From positions 1,302,001 to 1,366,000 of the forward strand of contig CAXXLO010000002.1 of the NCBI GenBank assembly GCA_963664085.2: DNA of 64,000 nt, read 5' to 3'. Shown piece after piece: positions 18,405 to 30,900 of this stretch. This DNA is from Bin5 sp022821545 (GTDB taxonomy: Bacteria > Chloroflexota > Anaerolineae > Caldilineales > Caldilineaceae). Under the pieces are notes generated by a model that worked only from the letters and a program-made list of their open reading frames with translations, was not told the DNA's origin and did not search any database. The stretch's first letter is position 1. Every line of letters starts with the position of its first letter. The position numbers were made by a program, and so were the translations under genes.

Positions 18405-19091
18405 TTAGTTAGGTACGCCTTCTCGCATTAGTATTATGATGTCTCCTCCGGACAAGCTATCTGGGACAAACCAGATGCGGGAACGTAGGTAAGAACACGT
18501 TGAATAGTACTCTACTCCCCAGATACTTCCTGTTCTTCCATCCGAGTGAGTGTAAAACCAATCCAGTTCGTACACTACAGAGACTACATCTCCATTTGTC
18601 CACACTGAGATTATATCGGGGCGGCTTGGCGCTTGGGCATGAGGGAACAAGGTTCTATACTTAGTGAGAGTTTCTCCTTGGATGGTGTGCTCTTGAGCCA
18701 TTCGACACCATTCTGCATCCGGAGTAGGCGTAGGTGTGGGGGCGGGAGGAGGACTTTGAACCCCGCAACTTCCGTCGGGGACTTCATACCATTTGGTGTA
18801 ACTAGACTCTTCCCAGTTCTTGTTATCCTCGGTCAGTACAGAGACCGACCTAAACTGTACCCATCCCCCTCCGGGGACGCAAACGTCCACACTGTTACTA
18901 TCACCGACTCTGGCGGCTTTGTGGTAGTAGATCCAGTTACGAACAGAGCCGTCTAAGGGAGTCATGGAGACCCTGAAAGAGTTTCCATTTTGGGATACAG
19001 ATGGAGGAGACAAGGAGGCTAGGACGGTTCCCGTAAGTACGAGGAAGACTAGTACTGCCAGGATGGGTGATATCTTCTTGAGACGATGCAT
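18405..19091 (-). CDS. Secreted protein of unknown function
   Basis: 228-aa protein with a clear Sec signal peptide (basic start, then ILAVLVFLVLTGTVLA, residues about 9-25). The mature part has beta-rich segments, four cysteines and a Pro/Thr linker (PPPAPTPTPTP, about residue 115), giving two small extracellular domains. An AAAGGAG site lies just before the ATG at 19091. I recognise no family. Base composition is clearly lower in G+C than its flanks. It may belong with the small secreted ORF downstream (18192-18393) in one transcript. Confidence 0.65.
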   Translation of the reverse strand: MHRLKKISPILAVLVFLVLTGTVLASLSPPSVSQNGNSFRVSMTPLDGSVRNWIYYHKAARVGDSNSVDVCVPGGGWVQFRSVSVLTEDNKNWEESSYTKWYEVPDGSCGVQSPPPAPTPTPTPDAEWCRMAQEHTIQGETLTKYRTLFPHAQAPSRPDIISVWTNGDVVSVVYELDWFYTHSDGRTGSIWGVEYYSTCSYLRSRIWFVPDSLSGGDIIILMREGVPN

Positions 19092-19466
19092 GATATCTCC
19101 TTTAAACTGAGTGAAGAGTCCCTTATCTGAGGGAGTCCAAAGGATGGAAAATTCCTTGAGATTATTCGTTCAAGGTGAGGCAACAGAAAGACTATATGTA
19201 ACCTCCTTTAAAGTCAATGACTTGTACCCCATCCCTCAGGGCGATTGCATCTAAATTGGGTCAGAACATCGAAATGCTGCCGAATTCTCCTCCAGGTCGG
19301 GGTCAGACAAAGAGAAATGTACGAAAGATGGCACGTAGACGGAGAATCTAACCTATTTCGACGACTGAGGGCCTGTGCCGCGGCGACTTCCCATCGATAT
19401 TCAGCAAGTGTAAGGTGATTTCCACTTATTCTCGCTTTCTTCTGGCCACGATTTCACTGAATCGGC
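19092..19466. other. Intergenic region, nothing supported
   Basis: Low-G+C spacer upstream of the secreted-protein gene. It should hold that gene's promoter on the minus strand, but I could not choose boxes with confidence. Confidence 0.4.
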
Positions 19467-19664
19467 CTACAGATTTAGATGCGATTGCCCTGCCCCACCC
19501 CTGACTAAGATCTCCGCGTCACTCCAAGGCCCATTGGGAATACTGGTAGTCTGCACTACGCAGGAACTATGGACTGGGATGTTGACGTGGGTTAGGCTAA
19601 GGTTGGAGGTCTCGTAGTTATACCAATAACCTTCATGCAAGTAGCTTTGGCACCCTATGCCCAA
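19467..19664 (-). pseudogene. Possible degraded relative of the secreted protein
   Basis: A 65-residue frame rich in Ser, Thr and Tyr ends in a WSDAEILVRGG segment that loosely resembles the C-terminus of the 18405 protein (GGDIIILMREG). Its 5' end overlaps the start of the plus-strand gene at 19657. It may be a relic of a duplicated secreted protein; evidence is weak. Confidence 0.25.
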
Positions 19665-19911
19665 AGACCGTTCTTACGTCCGCGCCAGCGATATCGGCGC
19701 CTGGAGCTTTTGCAATCGCGCCTGGTGGCTGGCCAAGGTGCAGAAGGCGCCGCACGAACGGCCGCAGCAGCTGGACTGGGGCGATCAGTCCCACGCGGCG
19801 CACGGGCGGCTCACGTCGCGGGCGCAGCGACTGCGCAAGATCGGGATCGCGCTCCTGGCCGGCGGCCTGATCCTGCTCGGATTCGTGCTGCTGGCGCAGT
19901 TGCTCCTGTAA
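19657..19911 (+). CDS. Cas4-like N-terminal motif fused to a membrane helix
   Basis: 84-aa protein. The start (YVRASDIGAWSFCNRAWWLAKVQ, broken here into the Ser-Asp-Ile region and the Cys-Asn-Arg-Ala-Trp-Trp region, residues 7-28) resembles the first cysteine motif of Cas4/RecB-like PD-(D/E)XK nucleases. A GDQSHAAHG segment follows, as in those proteins. Instead of the nuclease core, it ends in one membrane helix (IGIALLAGGLILLGFVLLAQLLL, shown here only to mark residues 62-84). It stops 19 bases before the convergent pyrophosphatase gene. Either a truncated nuclease or a small membrane protein that kept the N-terminal motif. Confidence 0.5.
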   Translation: MPKDRSYVRASDIGAWSFCNRAWWLAKVQKAPHERPQQLDWGDQSHAAHGRLTSRAQRLRKIGIALLAGGLILLGFVLLAQLLL

Positions 19912-19930
19912 CAAGCCGCAGCTAACCTGC

Positions 19931-21979
19931 TCAGAACAGATTGAGCCACCCCTCGCCGAACGCGCTGGCGAAGACGAGACTGACAATACTCATCAGCTTA
20001 ATCAGGATATTCAGGGACGGGCCGCTCGTGTCTTTGAACGGGTCGCCGACGGTGTCACCGACGACCGCGGCTTTGTGCGCCTCCGAGCCTTTGCCGCCCA
20101 TGACGCCCGTCTCGATCCACTTCTTCGCGTTGTCCCAGGCGCCGCCGGAGTTGGCCATCATCACCGCCAGCATGAAACCGGAAGCGATGGCGCCGATCAA
20201 CATGCCGGCCAGCGCCTGCGCGCCCAGCACAAAGCCGATCAGCAGCGGCACGACCACCGCCAGCGCGCCCGGAATAACCATCTCGCGCAGCGCGCTCTGC
20301 GTGCTGATGGCGACGCAGGTCTTGTAGTCCGGTTTAGTCGTGCGCTCCATGATCCCGGGCATCTCGGCGAACTGGCGGCGCACCTCCAGCACGATCTCAT
20401 AGGCGGCCTTGCCGACCGCAGTCATCGTCAAGGCGGCAAAGAGATAGGGCAGCATCGCGCCCACCAGCATGCCGGGGATCATCGTCGAGCTCAGCAGGTC
20501 GAGCGTCTCGATATTAGCGGCCTGCACATAGGCGGCCATGAGCGCCAGCGCGGTCAGCACCGCGGAGCCGATGGCGAAGCCTTTGCCTGTGGCCGCGGTC
20601 GTATTGCCCAGGCTGTCGAGCGCGTCGGTGCGGTCGCGCACCTCGTCGGGCAGGTCGCTCATCTCCGCGATGCCGCCGGCGTTGTCCGCGACGGGGCCGT
20701 AGGCGTCGGTTGCCAGGGTGATCCCCAGCGTGCTGAGCATACCGACACCGGCCAGGGCGACGGCGAAGAGACCGTTGTCGCCCCCCAGCCACAGCGCCAG
20801 CATGATCGCCACGGCGACGATCAGGACCGGCGGCAGCGTGCTGTTCATACCGACGGCCAGCCCCTCGATGAGCAGAGTTGCCGCGCCGGTCTCGGCCTTT
20901 TCCGCGATGCCCTGGGTGGGTTTTTCGGTGTAGCTCGTGAAATATTCGGTGAACCAGCCGATGCCGTTGCCTGCCACCAGCCCGACCAAAATGACGGCGA
21001 GGAAGTTCCAGCCGACGCCGGTATAGAAGACCACGCCGGCGGCCAGGATCAGGACGATCACCGACGCGCTGTAGATGGCCCGGCGCAGCACGCCCAGCAG
21101 ATCTTCCTGCGACGCGCCCTCCTGCGCCCGCACCAGAAAGGTGCCGATCAGGGCGGCGATCACGCCCACGCCCGCGACGAGGAAAGGCAGCACGATGCCG
21201 GCGCCGTCTGCCACCACCGCGCCCAGCGTGGCCGCGGCGATGATGGAGCCGCTGTAGCTCTCGAAAAGGTCCGCGCCCATGCCGGCCACGTCGCCCACGT
21301 TGTCGCCCACGTTGTCGGCGATCACCGCGGGATTGCGCGGGTCGTCCTCGGGGATCCCCTGCTCCACCTTGCCCACAAGGTCGGCGCCGACGTCGGCGGC
21401 CTTGGTATAGATGCCGCCGCCGACACGGGCGAAGAGCGCGATCGAGCTGGCGCCGAAGCCGAAGCCGGTGATGTAGAGAATGTTGCCGTTGAAAAGGAAG
21501 TAGAGGATCGTCATGCCGAGCAGGCTGAAGCTGACGACGGCCATGCCCATGATCGAGCCGCTGCTGAAAGCGACGCGCAAGCCGTCGTCCAGGCTCTTGC
21601 TGGCCGCGGCCGCCGTGCGCACGTTGGCGCGCACAGCGATGAACATGCCCAGGTAGCCGGCCGCGCCCGACGCGATCGCGCCGAGAATGAAGCTGAGCGC
21701 GGTCTGCCATGCCAGGAAAACGGCGATGATGACGGCGACGACGACGACAAATCCGCCCAGGAAGGTATACTCCCGGTTGAGAAATGCGGCCGCGCCCTCC
21801 TGAATGGCGGCGGCGATCTCCTGCATCACCTGGTTGCCTTTGTCCATGGCGAGGACGCGGCGCGCCTGAAAGACTAGGTAGATCAGCCCCAGAACAGCGA
21901 TGACCAGGGCAAAGGTGATCGCCGGCGTCCCGAGCGTATCGATCCCTGCGCTCATATGAAGTGGTTGCGCAAACAACAT
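19931..21979 (-). CDS. hppA: Membrane-bound proton/sodium-translocating pyrophosphatase
   Basis: 682-aa multi-pass integral membrane enzyme that hydrolyses pyrophosphate and pumps H+ or Na+. The substrate-binding loops are intact: DVGADLVGKVEQGIPEDDPRNP, of which DVGADLVGK marks about residues 203-211, NPAVIADNVGDNVGDVAG region just after, and the C-terminal VVGDTVGDPFKDTSGPS loop. GNTTAATGKG carries alanine where K+-independent enzymes have lysine, so this one is predicted to be K+-dependent. The length is normal. The start may be the ATG at 21979 or an in-frame ATG nine codons on (MSAG). It is convergent with the Cas4-like ORF. Confidence 0.95.
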   Translation of the reverse strand: MLFAQPLHMSAGIDTLGTPAITFALVIAVLGLIYLVFQARRVLAMDKGNQVMQEIAAAIQEGAAAFLNREYTFLGGFVVVVAVIIAVFLAWQTALSFILGAIASGAAGYLGMFIAVRANVRTAAAASKSLDDGLRVAFSSGSIMGMAVVSFSLLGMTILYFLFNGNILYITGFGFGASSIALFARVGGGIYTKAADVGADLVGKVEQGIPEDDPRNPAVIADNVGDNVGDVAGMGADLFESYSGSIIAAATLGAVVADGAGIVLPFLVAGVGVIAALIGTFLVRAQEGASQEDLLGVLRRAIYSASVIVLILAAGVVFYTGVGWNFLAVILVGLVAGNGIGWFTEYFTSYTEKPTQGIAEKAETGAATLLIEGLAVGMNSTLPPVLIVAVAIMLALWLGGDNGLFAVALAGVGMLSTLGITLATDAYGPVADNAGGIAEMSDLPDEVRDRTDALDSLGNTTAATGKGFAIGSAVLTALALMAAYVQAANIETLDLLSSTMIPGMLVGAMLPYLFAALTMTAVGKAAYEIVLEVRRQFAEMPGIMERTTKPDYKTCVAISTQSALREMVIPGALAVVVPLLIGFVLGAQALAGMLIGAIASGFMLAVMMANSGGAWDNAKKWIETGVMGGKGSEAHKAAVVGDTVGDPFKDTSGPSLNILIKLMSIVSLVFASAFGEGWLNLF

Positions 21980-24900
21980 CGAGAGTCCCTCCAGGTAGTA
22001 ACGAATAGCCAGCAGCCCGCGGCGCTTGCTATGAAAGACTGGAACTAAACAATGATAACGCCTTTCTGCCAGTGGAAGAAAAGATGCGCTACCGCTTCGC
22101 TATTTTAGCGCGAGACGGCGAAGTAGGCTATGTTAGTTATAATGTTAAAGGTGCGCTACCGCTTCGCTATTTTAGCGCGACTCGCCGTCGGCACTCTCAC
22201 CGCAGTCCTTCATTCAATCACACACATCACGGTTCAGACAAAAGGAATTCCATGACTGAACAGACGGTCTCCGAACAGTTGGATCTGAGCGGCAGAGTCG
22301 CGATCGTCACCGGTGCGGCCGGCCTGCTGGGCGCCGCGATGAGCCGCGGGCTGGCAGAAGCGGGCGCGACCTTGGCGGTTACCAGCCGCGACGAAGAGCG
22401 GGCCGCCGAGTTTGCCGAAACATTGCCCGGCAGCGGCCACGCCGGCTTCGGCCTGGCGCAGGACGACGACGACGCCATTCCCGCTTTTGTGGAGGAGGTA
22501 GTGCGGCGCCTGGGCAAGGTGGACGTCCTGGTCAACAACGCCTACGGCGGCGGCGCGCCCAGCATCGACACCGCCAGCGCCGAAGATTTCAACCAGGCCT
22601 ATCACACCGGCGTGACCGCCTATTTCCTGCTGGCGCGCGAGGTTGTGCGCCATCTGCGCGGCCGCGGCGCGCCCGGCTCCATCATCAACATCGCCAGCAT
22701 GTACGGGGTCGTCGCCAGCTACCCGGAGGCCTACACCGACTTCGGCGTCAACAGCCCCCCCAACTATCACGGCCTCAAGGGCGGCCTCATCCACCTGACC
22801 CGCCATCTCGCGGTCTACTGGGCGCAGGACGGCGTGCGCGTGAACGCGATCAGCCCCGGGCCCTTCCCTTCTCCCAACGTGCGCGCAGGGGAGCCGGAGT
22901 TCGTTGCCAGGCTGGCCGAGCGCGTGCCGATGAAGCGCATGGGCGAGCCCGAAGAGCTGAAAGGGCTGGTGGTCCTGCTGGCCGGCGACGGCGGCAGTTA
23001 CATCACCGGCCAGAACATCCTGGTCGACGGCGGCTGGACCGCGTGGTAGAAGGGCAGAGGCTAGTGGTTGGTAATCAGCGGCCTGAACTGGCCGCTTGCC
23101 GCGAAAAAATGACGTCAAATTAGAACGACAACAACCGGAGTATGAGGAAACCTGATGACTGAAATCGGACGTGCAAAAGAGCTGCTGGATACGCCCGCGC
23201 TGTGGGTGGACCTGGATATATTGGAGCGCAACATTGCGCTGCTGATGGACAACTTCAGGGACGCCGGCGTGAACTGGCGCCCGCACACGAAAGGCATAAA
23301 AATTCCGGCGATCGCGCATAAGATGATCGACGCCGGCGCGCTCGGCGTCACCTGCGCGAAACCGGGCGAGGCCGAAGTGATGGTGGCCGCCGGCGTGCGC
23401 GACATCCTGATCGCCAACCAGGTCGTGGGCACGCAGAAATACGCCCGCATTGCCGCGCTGCAACGCCACGCGAGTGTCAAGATCGCGGTGGACAACACCG
23501 CAACGCTTGAGGAACTCGGCGCGGCCGCCCAAGCCGTCGGCGTCGAAATTCCGGTCGTCGTCGAGCTCAACGTGGGCATGAACCGGGCCGGTGTCGAGCC
23601 CGGCTCCGCGGCTGTCGCGCTGGCCGGCGCGGTCCACGAGCAGGACGGGCTGCGCCTCGCCGGAATGATGGCCTGGGAGGGACATACACTGGACATCAAG
23701 GATGACGATGAGCGCGCCGGCGCGATCCAGCAGTGCATCGGCCAGCTGGCGGCCTCGGTACAGGCCGGCCGCGACGCGGGGCTGCCGATCGAGATCGTCA
23801 GCTGCGGCGGCAGCGGTACGATGGATGTAACCATGCACCAGCCGGAGGTGACCGAGATCCAGGCCGGGGGCGCCATCTTCGGCGACGCCACCTACCAGAT
23901 GTGGGGTGTGCCGACCGACCCGGCGCTGTTTGGCCAGGCCGTGGTTACCAGCCGCCCCGCGCCCGACCGCATCATCACCGACGCCGGCTTCAAGACGCTG
24001 CCCGGCATGGAACGGCAACCGAAAGCCGTCACCCTGGAAAACGTCGTCAACATCGCGGCCTCGGCCGAACACGGCGTGATCACGCTCTCCGAGCCGAACA
24101 AGAGCGTACAGGTGGGCGACGTGCTCGATTTCATCGTCGGCTACGGCGACGCGACCGTCTTCCTGCATGATGCGATGTACGGCGTGCGCAACGGCATCGT
24201 CGAGACGGTCTGGCAGGTCAGCGGACGGGGGAAGCTGCGGTAGCCGATCGACATGAAATGCAGTATCGAAAGCTGTCCAGGAGAATACGAAGCGAGAACA
24301 ATTATGCATACTGTCCGGCATGATGGCCAGGTCATAGTCATCGACCATGTTCCGGCTGACGTCTGCTCCGTGTGTGGTGACGCGCTGCTGGAACCCGACA
24401 CAGTTCGCAGAATTGAGAGCCTGCTCGATGAAAAACGCTAGCCGGCAATGACAGTGCCTCTCTACGAGTTTGTCTGAAAGACGACGATGAGATCAACAGA
24501 AGAGATTCTCACAATTCTGGACCATACGAAACCCGAACTTGAACGGCGCTTCGGCGTGCGTCGAATCGGCCTCTACGGGTCGTACGCTCACGGCACGCAA
24601 ACCGAATCCAGCGACATCGACCTGATCGTGGAACTGAAGGAACCGAAATTCGACGCCTTGGCAGGCCTTTACATCTACATGGAGCAAGTCCTGGAACGCA
24701 AGGTGGATATCCGCCGCCTCAGCAAGAAAATCGATACGCCCTTCATGCGTCGAATCGAAAGAGAAGCGCTGTTCGTATGAGTGACACCGTCCGTGATAGC
24801 AGAAAGACCAGACGCCGGAAGACCGTACGCGAGAAAGGGCCCAACCATGAACATCGACGTAGTCGAACTTGCCAGTGAACTGATCGCAATGCCCTCGGAG

Positions 24901-27900
24901 ACGCCGACGAGCAACCGGCCGATCTCCGACTTCCTGCGCGGGGTGCTGGAAGAGGGCGGCTTCACCGTCGAGGAAGTCACCTATATCGACCCGTCCGGTG
25001 AGGAAAAGGTCAGCCTGGTCGCCAAAAAAGGAACGGGACCCGGCGGCCTGGGCCTGTTCAGCCATTCGGACACGGTGCCGGGCGACATAGGCTGGGAACC
25101 GTTCACGCCGGCGCTCGAAAATGGGAAGCTGGTGGGCCGCGGCTCTGCCGATATGAAGGGCCCCCTGGCCGCGTCGATCGCCGCGGCCTGCCGCTTCAAC
25201 GACAATGACCTCAAGCAGCCGCTTGTGGTCGTCGTCACCGCCGACGAGGAGGGCGGACACATCGGCGCGCACGATATCGTCATCCGTTCGCAGACATTGA
25301 CGAGCGGCTGGCCCCAATACTGCATCGTCTGCGAGCCGACCGAGTTGCAGCCGGTCTATGCGCACAAGGGCGGCGCCGGCATCACCGTCACCGCGCGGGG
25401 AGTAGCCGCGCACACCAGCACCGACAGGGGCGAATCGGCCAACTTCAAAATCGCCCCCTTCCTCGCCGAAATGGCTGACCTTGTACCGGTGTTTCGCAGC
25501 GAGGAACGCTTCCAGAACCCGCTCTTCGACCCGCCCACCAACGGCTTCAACATGGTGATCAGCGACGGCGATACCGCCACCAACGTCAGCGCGGCGCGGA
25601 CCGTTGTCCGCCTCAGCATCCGCGCCATGCCGGACGCCTGTTTCGAGGAGGCGGTGCAGATGGTTGTGCGGCGGGCCGAAGCGCACGGCCTGGAGGTTGA
25701 GCATTGGAGCATCAGCCCCTTCTTCGCCGCAGCGGACGGCCCGCTCGCTCAGGCGGCCTGTCGCGCCACCGGCGCGGCGGAGGCGGTCACCGTGCCCTAC
25801 GGCACCGAGGCTGAGTGTTATCAGAACTATGCCGACGCGCTCGTGCTCGGGCCCGGCAACATCGCGCAGGCCCACACCGTCGGCGAATGGATCGCGGTCG
25901 AGCAGTTGCAGGGGGCCGTGGAAGTGTACTCGCGCCTGATCGAGGATCTTTGCGCCTGACAGGACGGTTCGAACTGCTCACGATCCCGCTGCGGTTATCC
26001 GTTTTGGCGCGGCCTGGTTGAAGACCCACTCCAGCGTCCATGTTACAGGCGCGCGACCCCGGCAGAAACGACAGTGAGGAGAAAAAATGGCGGATATCAC
26101 TACCCTCCAGGAGGCAGTTCTGGCCCTTCCCGATGACGATTACGCTCGCTTCAGACAGTGGTTCAGCGAACTGGACTGGGAAAAATGGGACCGGCAGATT
26201 GAAGAGGACTCGGCAGAAGGAAAATTGGACCATCTCATTGCCGAGGCCCTCGAAGCAAAAAAAGAGGGTACGCTGCGGGAACTCTGAATGCACAGGACCA
26301 CACCCCAGCCGCCCTGACCGCGGTGACCGTGCGGACCTCCACGAAAGAAGACCTGATGGGAAAGGGCAGTGCCATGGAGATCGACGTCGTCGAACTTGCC
26401 AGTGAACTGATCGCAATGCCCTCGGAGACGCCAACGAGCAACCGGGCGATCTCCGATTTCCTGCGCGGGGTGCTGGAGGCGGGCGGCTTCGCCGTCGAGG
26501 AGCTGGCCTACATCGACCAGTTCGACGTGGAGAAGGTCAGCCTGGTCGCGAAGAAGGGCGCAGGAACGGGCGGGCTGGGTCTGTTCAGCCACTCGGACAC
26601 GGTGCCGGGCGATGCTGACTGGGACCCCTTCACGCCGGCGCTGGAAGATGGGCGCCTGGTGGGCCGCGGCTCGGCCGATATGAAGGGTCCCCTGGCCGCG
26701 TCGATTGCAGCAGGCTGCCGCGTCAACGCCGCTGACCTGGAGCGGCCGCTGGTCATCGCCGTCACCGCGGACGAGGAGCGGGGGCACACCGGCGCGCACG
26801 ACATCGTCATCCGTTCACAGACATTGACGAGCGGCTGGCCCCAGTACTGCATCGTCTGTGAGCCGTCGCAGCTGCAGCCGGTCTATGCGCACAAGGGCGG
26901 CGGCAGCGTCATCGTCACCGCGCACGGCGTCGCCGCGCACACCAGCACCGACAAGGGTGTATCGGCCAACTTCAAGATCGCCCCGTTCCTGGCCGAGATG
27001 GCCGAGCTGGCGCAGACCTTCCGCGTCGAAGAACGCTTCCAGAACCCGCTCTTCGACCCGCCCACCAACGGCTTCAACCTGGTGATCAACGACGGCGGCA
27101 CCGCCTCCAACGTGACCGCAGCCCGAACCGTCGCCACCCTCAAACTGCGCGCCATGCCCGATGCCTGTTTCGAGGAAGCGATGCAGATGGTCGTGGAGAG
27201 GGCCGAAGCGCACGGCCTGGACGTGTCCCACAGCAGCGGCGGCCCGTTCTTTGCCGACGCCGACGGCCCGCTGGCGCAAGCAGCCTGCCGCGCCACCGGC
27301 GCGCCGCGTGCGGTCACCGTCCCCTACGGCACCGAAGCGGAGTGCTATCAGAGGTATATGGACGCCCTCGTCCTCGGCCCCGGCAACATCGACCAGGCCC
27401 ACACCGTCGGCGAATGGATCGCCATCGAGCAGCTGCACGAGGCGGTAGACGTGTACACGCGGCTGATCGAGGAGCTGTGTGGGTAGCGGCCTGTGATTGG
27501 TTTCGTCCGCTCTTGCGGCGGACTATGGCGGAGCAATAAACAGCAACATGAACCCGCAGGTATCGGTATCGAAGAAAGCACTAACCACCTTCTGTCTGGA
27601 ACACGGTATCAGACGGCTGGCCATCTATGGATCAGCCTTGCGCGATGACTTCGGACCCGACAGCGATATCGATCTCCTCGTCGAGTTCGGGCCGGACCGT
27701 ATTCCCCGGGCTGCTGGGCGTCGCCAGCATGGAATTGTCACTGTCTGAACTCTTCGCGGGGCGCAAAGTCGATCTGCGAACAGCCGAAGATCTAAGTCCA
27801 TACTTCCGGCAGGAGGTTCTGGACAAAGCCGAAGTTCAATATCCGCATGCATGACGAAATCCGTCTGCGCCGCATGCTTGAACCCGCGTCCTTACTTGCC

Positions 27901-30900
27901 ACCCCAACCCTCTTCGACTCCCGCATATACTCACACGGCTCATTCCACCGCGTGACCGGCACCGAAGCCCCGTGCTATCAGGCCTATATGGACGCGCTGG
28001 TCCTCGGCCCCTGCAACATCGACCAGGCCCACACCGTCGGCGAGTGGAGGTGTACACGCGGCTGATAGACGATCTTGGCGCCCAACGAGACGGTTCGAAC
28101 CGTCCAGAATCCCACTTCTCTTGTCGAGACTGACGCCACGGAGGTCTAGTATCCAACTGAAGTGGTGAAGGAAGGGCAGGCCGCCCGCGTGTAGTTTTGC
28201 TGCTATGCTTGAAGCGAACAGATTGTTGCGGACATTATTCGCTCTTGATCCTTACCCCTTTAAGATGAATAGTCGTTTTCTTCACCTCATACTGTTTTTC
28301 AAGGAGTGCGTAAAGGTTATGAACGTCCTTAGGGGCAAAGTTCCTCACTCCTAACCATTTGCAGTAAAGCCTTGACACTCTAGTTCTGGCGACTTTCCAA
28401 TCGCTCCTGAACTCCAAATGGCGACTTATGAAGGCCTGATGTCCTCCGAGCTTGTCAAGTTTAGGGCCTCTAATATAGTCATCGGTAGATTGCTTCATGA
28501 TTCTCCCCCATTCTTGATGACCGAGAATACACGTCTTTTTTCGGGTTGGCACGAGGATTCTGACAACTAGCGATAGCTTACCCTTTTTCGCTTTATTTCC
28601 TCATCCTCGTTGAATCCAAAGTGCAGCCCGCTTTCGCAGGATCGTCTCTTGGGAGGCTCAAAGAAAGCTTGGTCGCCCTTCAACAAGTGCTAGTCTGCCC
28701 ACTCTTGCTTTGCCCACTCCAGCAGATGCGTTTCGCGATCTTTCATTGTCTTCAGTGTCCAGCCAGACGTGGACACTATTTCGGCAACCTCTAGGGCAAT
28801 CAGAAGACCTGGCTTGGTGTAATCGTCTGCCTTCTTGCTTTCAGCCTTGTCCTGTAATTTGGAGTTTAGACCCGGCGGAAGCATCAAGAGGTTGCCAAGA
28901 CGATGCATCTTACCTTCTTCGGAGTCCTTGCCTCGTGAGGTCCACCAACTTTGCGGGCGTATATGCACTATAAACCTCGCAGAATTATCTGCCTAGATGC
29001 GACGCCATTGCTGGTTGTCAAAGTTCTGTCCTGCTTCCTTCGACGAATGTTCTTCATACCTTTGCATGAAGTAACGCAATTCTTCTCGCCAATATGTGTA
29101 GCAATTCGAGTTGCGTAGATTCTCTGCCGCTTCGTCGACTTTGACCTGCCCCCGACATTTGTACCACCCGTTTTGTTAGTTCAACAAGCATGAGGACAGG
29201 TTCGGTAGGCAAGAGGGCCTCAGGCGCCGGTCACCCCCTTTCTTCGCCTGGTTCCCCCTTTACGAACGGGCCGCCATCCCCTTCCTGGGCGAAACCTGCC
29301 ACCCGACATCCTGGCAAAGCGCGAGCCCACCTTGATCGACAGACACTTCGTGAACCAATGACCAAGGGCACCCCATGGGGTACCCTGGCTTGTGAATGTT
29401 CCTTTAGACTGTCTTTTGGGCTAATCCAGCGTACGACTTGGGATGCGAATGCCCTGCGCTCTCTGCTCAACACTGAAGTGAACCGCTACTTTGGACCACA
29501 AGACGGGGAAGATACGACAGATCTTGACGGATGCGGCTGGCACTGAGCGGCATAGAACGGTCTGACGCCTTCAGTGCACGAAGTGCTCTTCAGCCGATGT
29601 GGAATCGCGAAGACGCTGTCTTATCGCCTTACCGCATTCAAGTGCTTCCAGCGCAACGCGAAACTTAAAGGCCGCCGTGTGTCGCCGCCGTTTCCTGACC
29701 ATCGTGATGCCCCTCCACAGGCTTGGCAGTTCGCTCCATTATACACCTTAGCTCGTGGTCCAGTTTTTGGGGCCAAGCTCACACCAACCCGCCAATTCAT
29801 GACCGGTGCCGTACGTCTAGATCTTGCCATATAGGCAGAATTCCTTTAACCTGCGAAGTGCGTGAGTCTTATCCTTGACATCATCAATGTTTCTCAAAAC
29901 TCTAATGGCACGTCCCCCATGAACACAACTGTTAAGAAACGGTCGGCCGCCAGAAATGTTGCAAATGTATGCACTTACTGTGGCAAACCATTAGGCCAAG
30001 ACAAGACGAATGACCACATTCCTCCCCAGTCGCTGTTCGAAAAGCGATTTTGGCGCCTTGTGCCAACTGTCCCCTCTTGCACCTCTTGTAATCAAGGGGC
30101 ATCCAAAGATGATGAGTATTTTAAGCGAGTTGTCCTTTCGGAAGAGGTGTCCGACTCTCCTCTTGCTGCGGAAGTCATCGATAGCTTCATGCGGAATCTC
30201 GACAGAGAAGAATCAAGAGGGTATAGGGAGGATTTCAAGAATTCACTAACACCAATTACCAAACGAGACGAAACAGGAACCGAATACCCTACCGCAGAAT
30301 ACGAAATCGATTTGCAGAGAATAGGAAATGTGATTTTCCGAACCGTCAAAGGTCTCTTGTGGATTGAAACAGGAACGCGCCTCCCCGAAGATGCCGGGAT
30401 AGTTATGGCCCCGTACATAAACCTGAAATTCCTTGACCAGCACACCCTTGATATTTTTGCTCACATCCTCCTCGCTGAAATAACTTCGAAGAAAAATACA
30501 GAAGTCGTCATTCCAGACGTGTTTGAGTATTGGTGGAGCCAACTCTATCTCGGAGGCATTCTTGCCTCTACCTGGGTGATGCGATTCTACAAAAATGCCT
30601 ACTTTATCTGCCAATTCGATCCAAAAAAACAAAACCTCTTACAACAATTCGGAACCGCCATCGATTCAAACTTGATTGCCATCTCTGACTGATCAGACTC
30701 CATGATTAACTAACACGCCCCGAACCCTCTCGTCGCGCCCACCACCATCGTCTGGAGAACCAAGCCGTGAAACTCACCAAGGTGCACGTCACCAACTTCC
30801 GAAGTATCCAAGACTCCTCAGAATTCGATATCGCCGACGTTACGTGTCTGGTGGGAAAAAATGAATCGGGCAAAACCGCTCTCTTGCAAGCATTGCATAA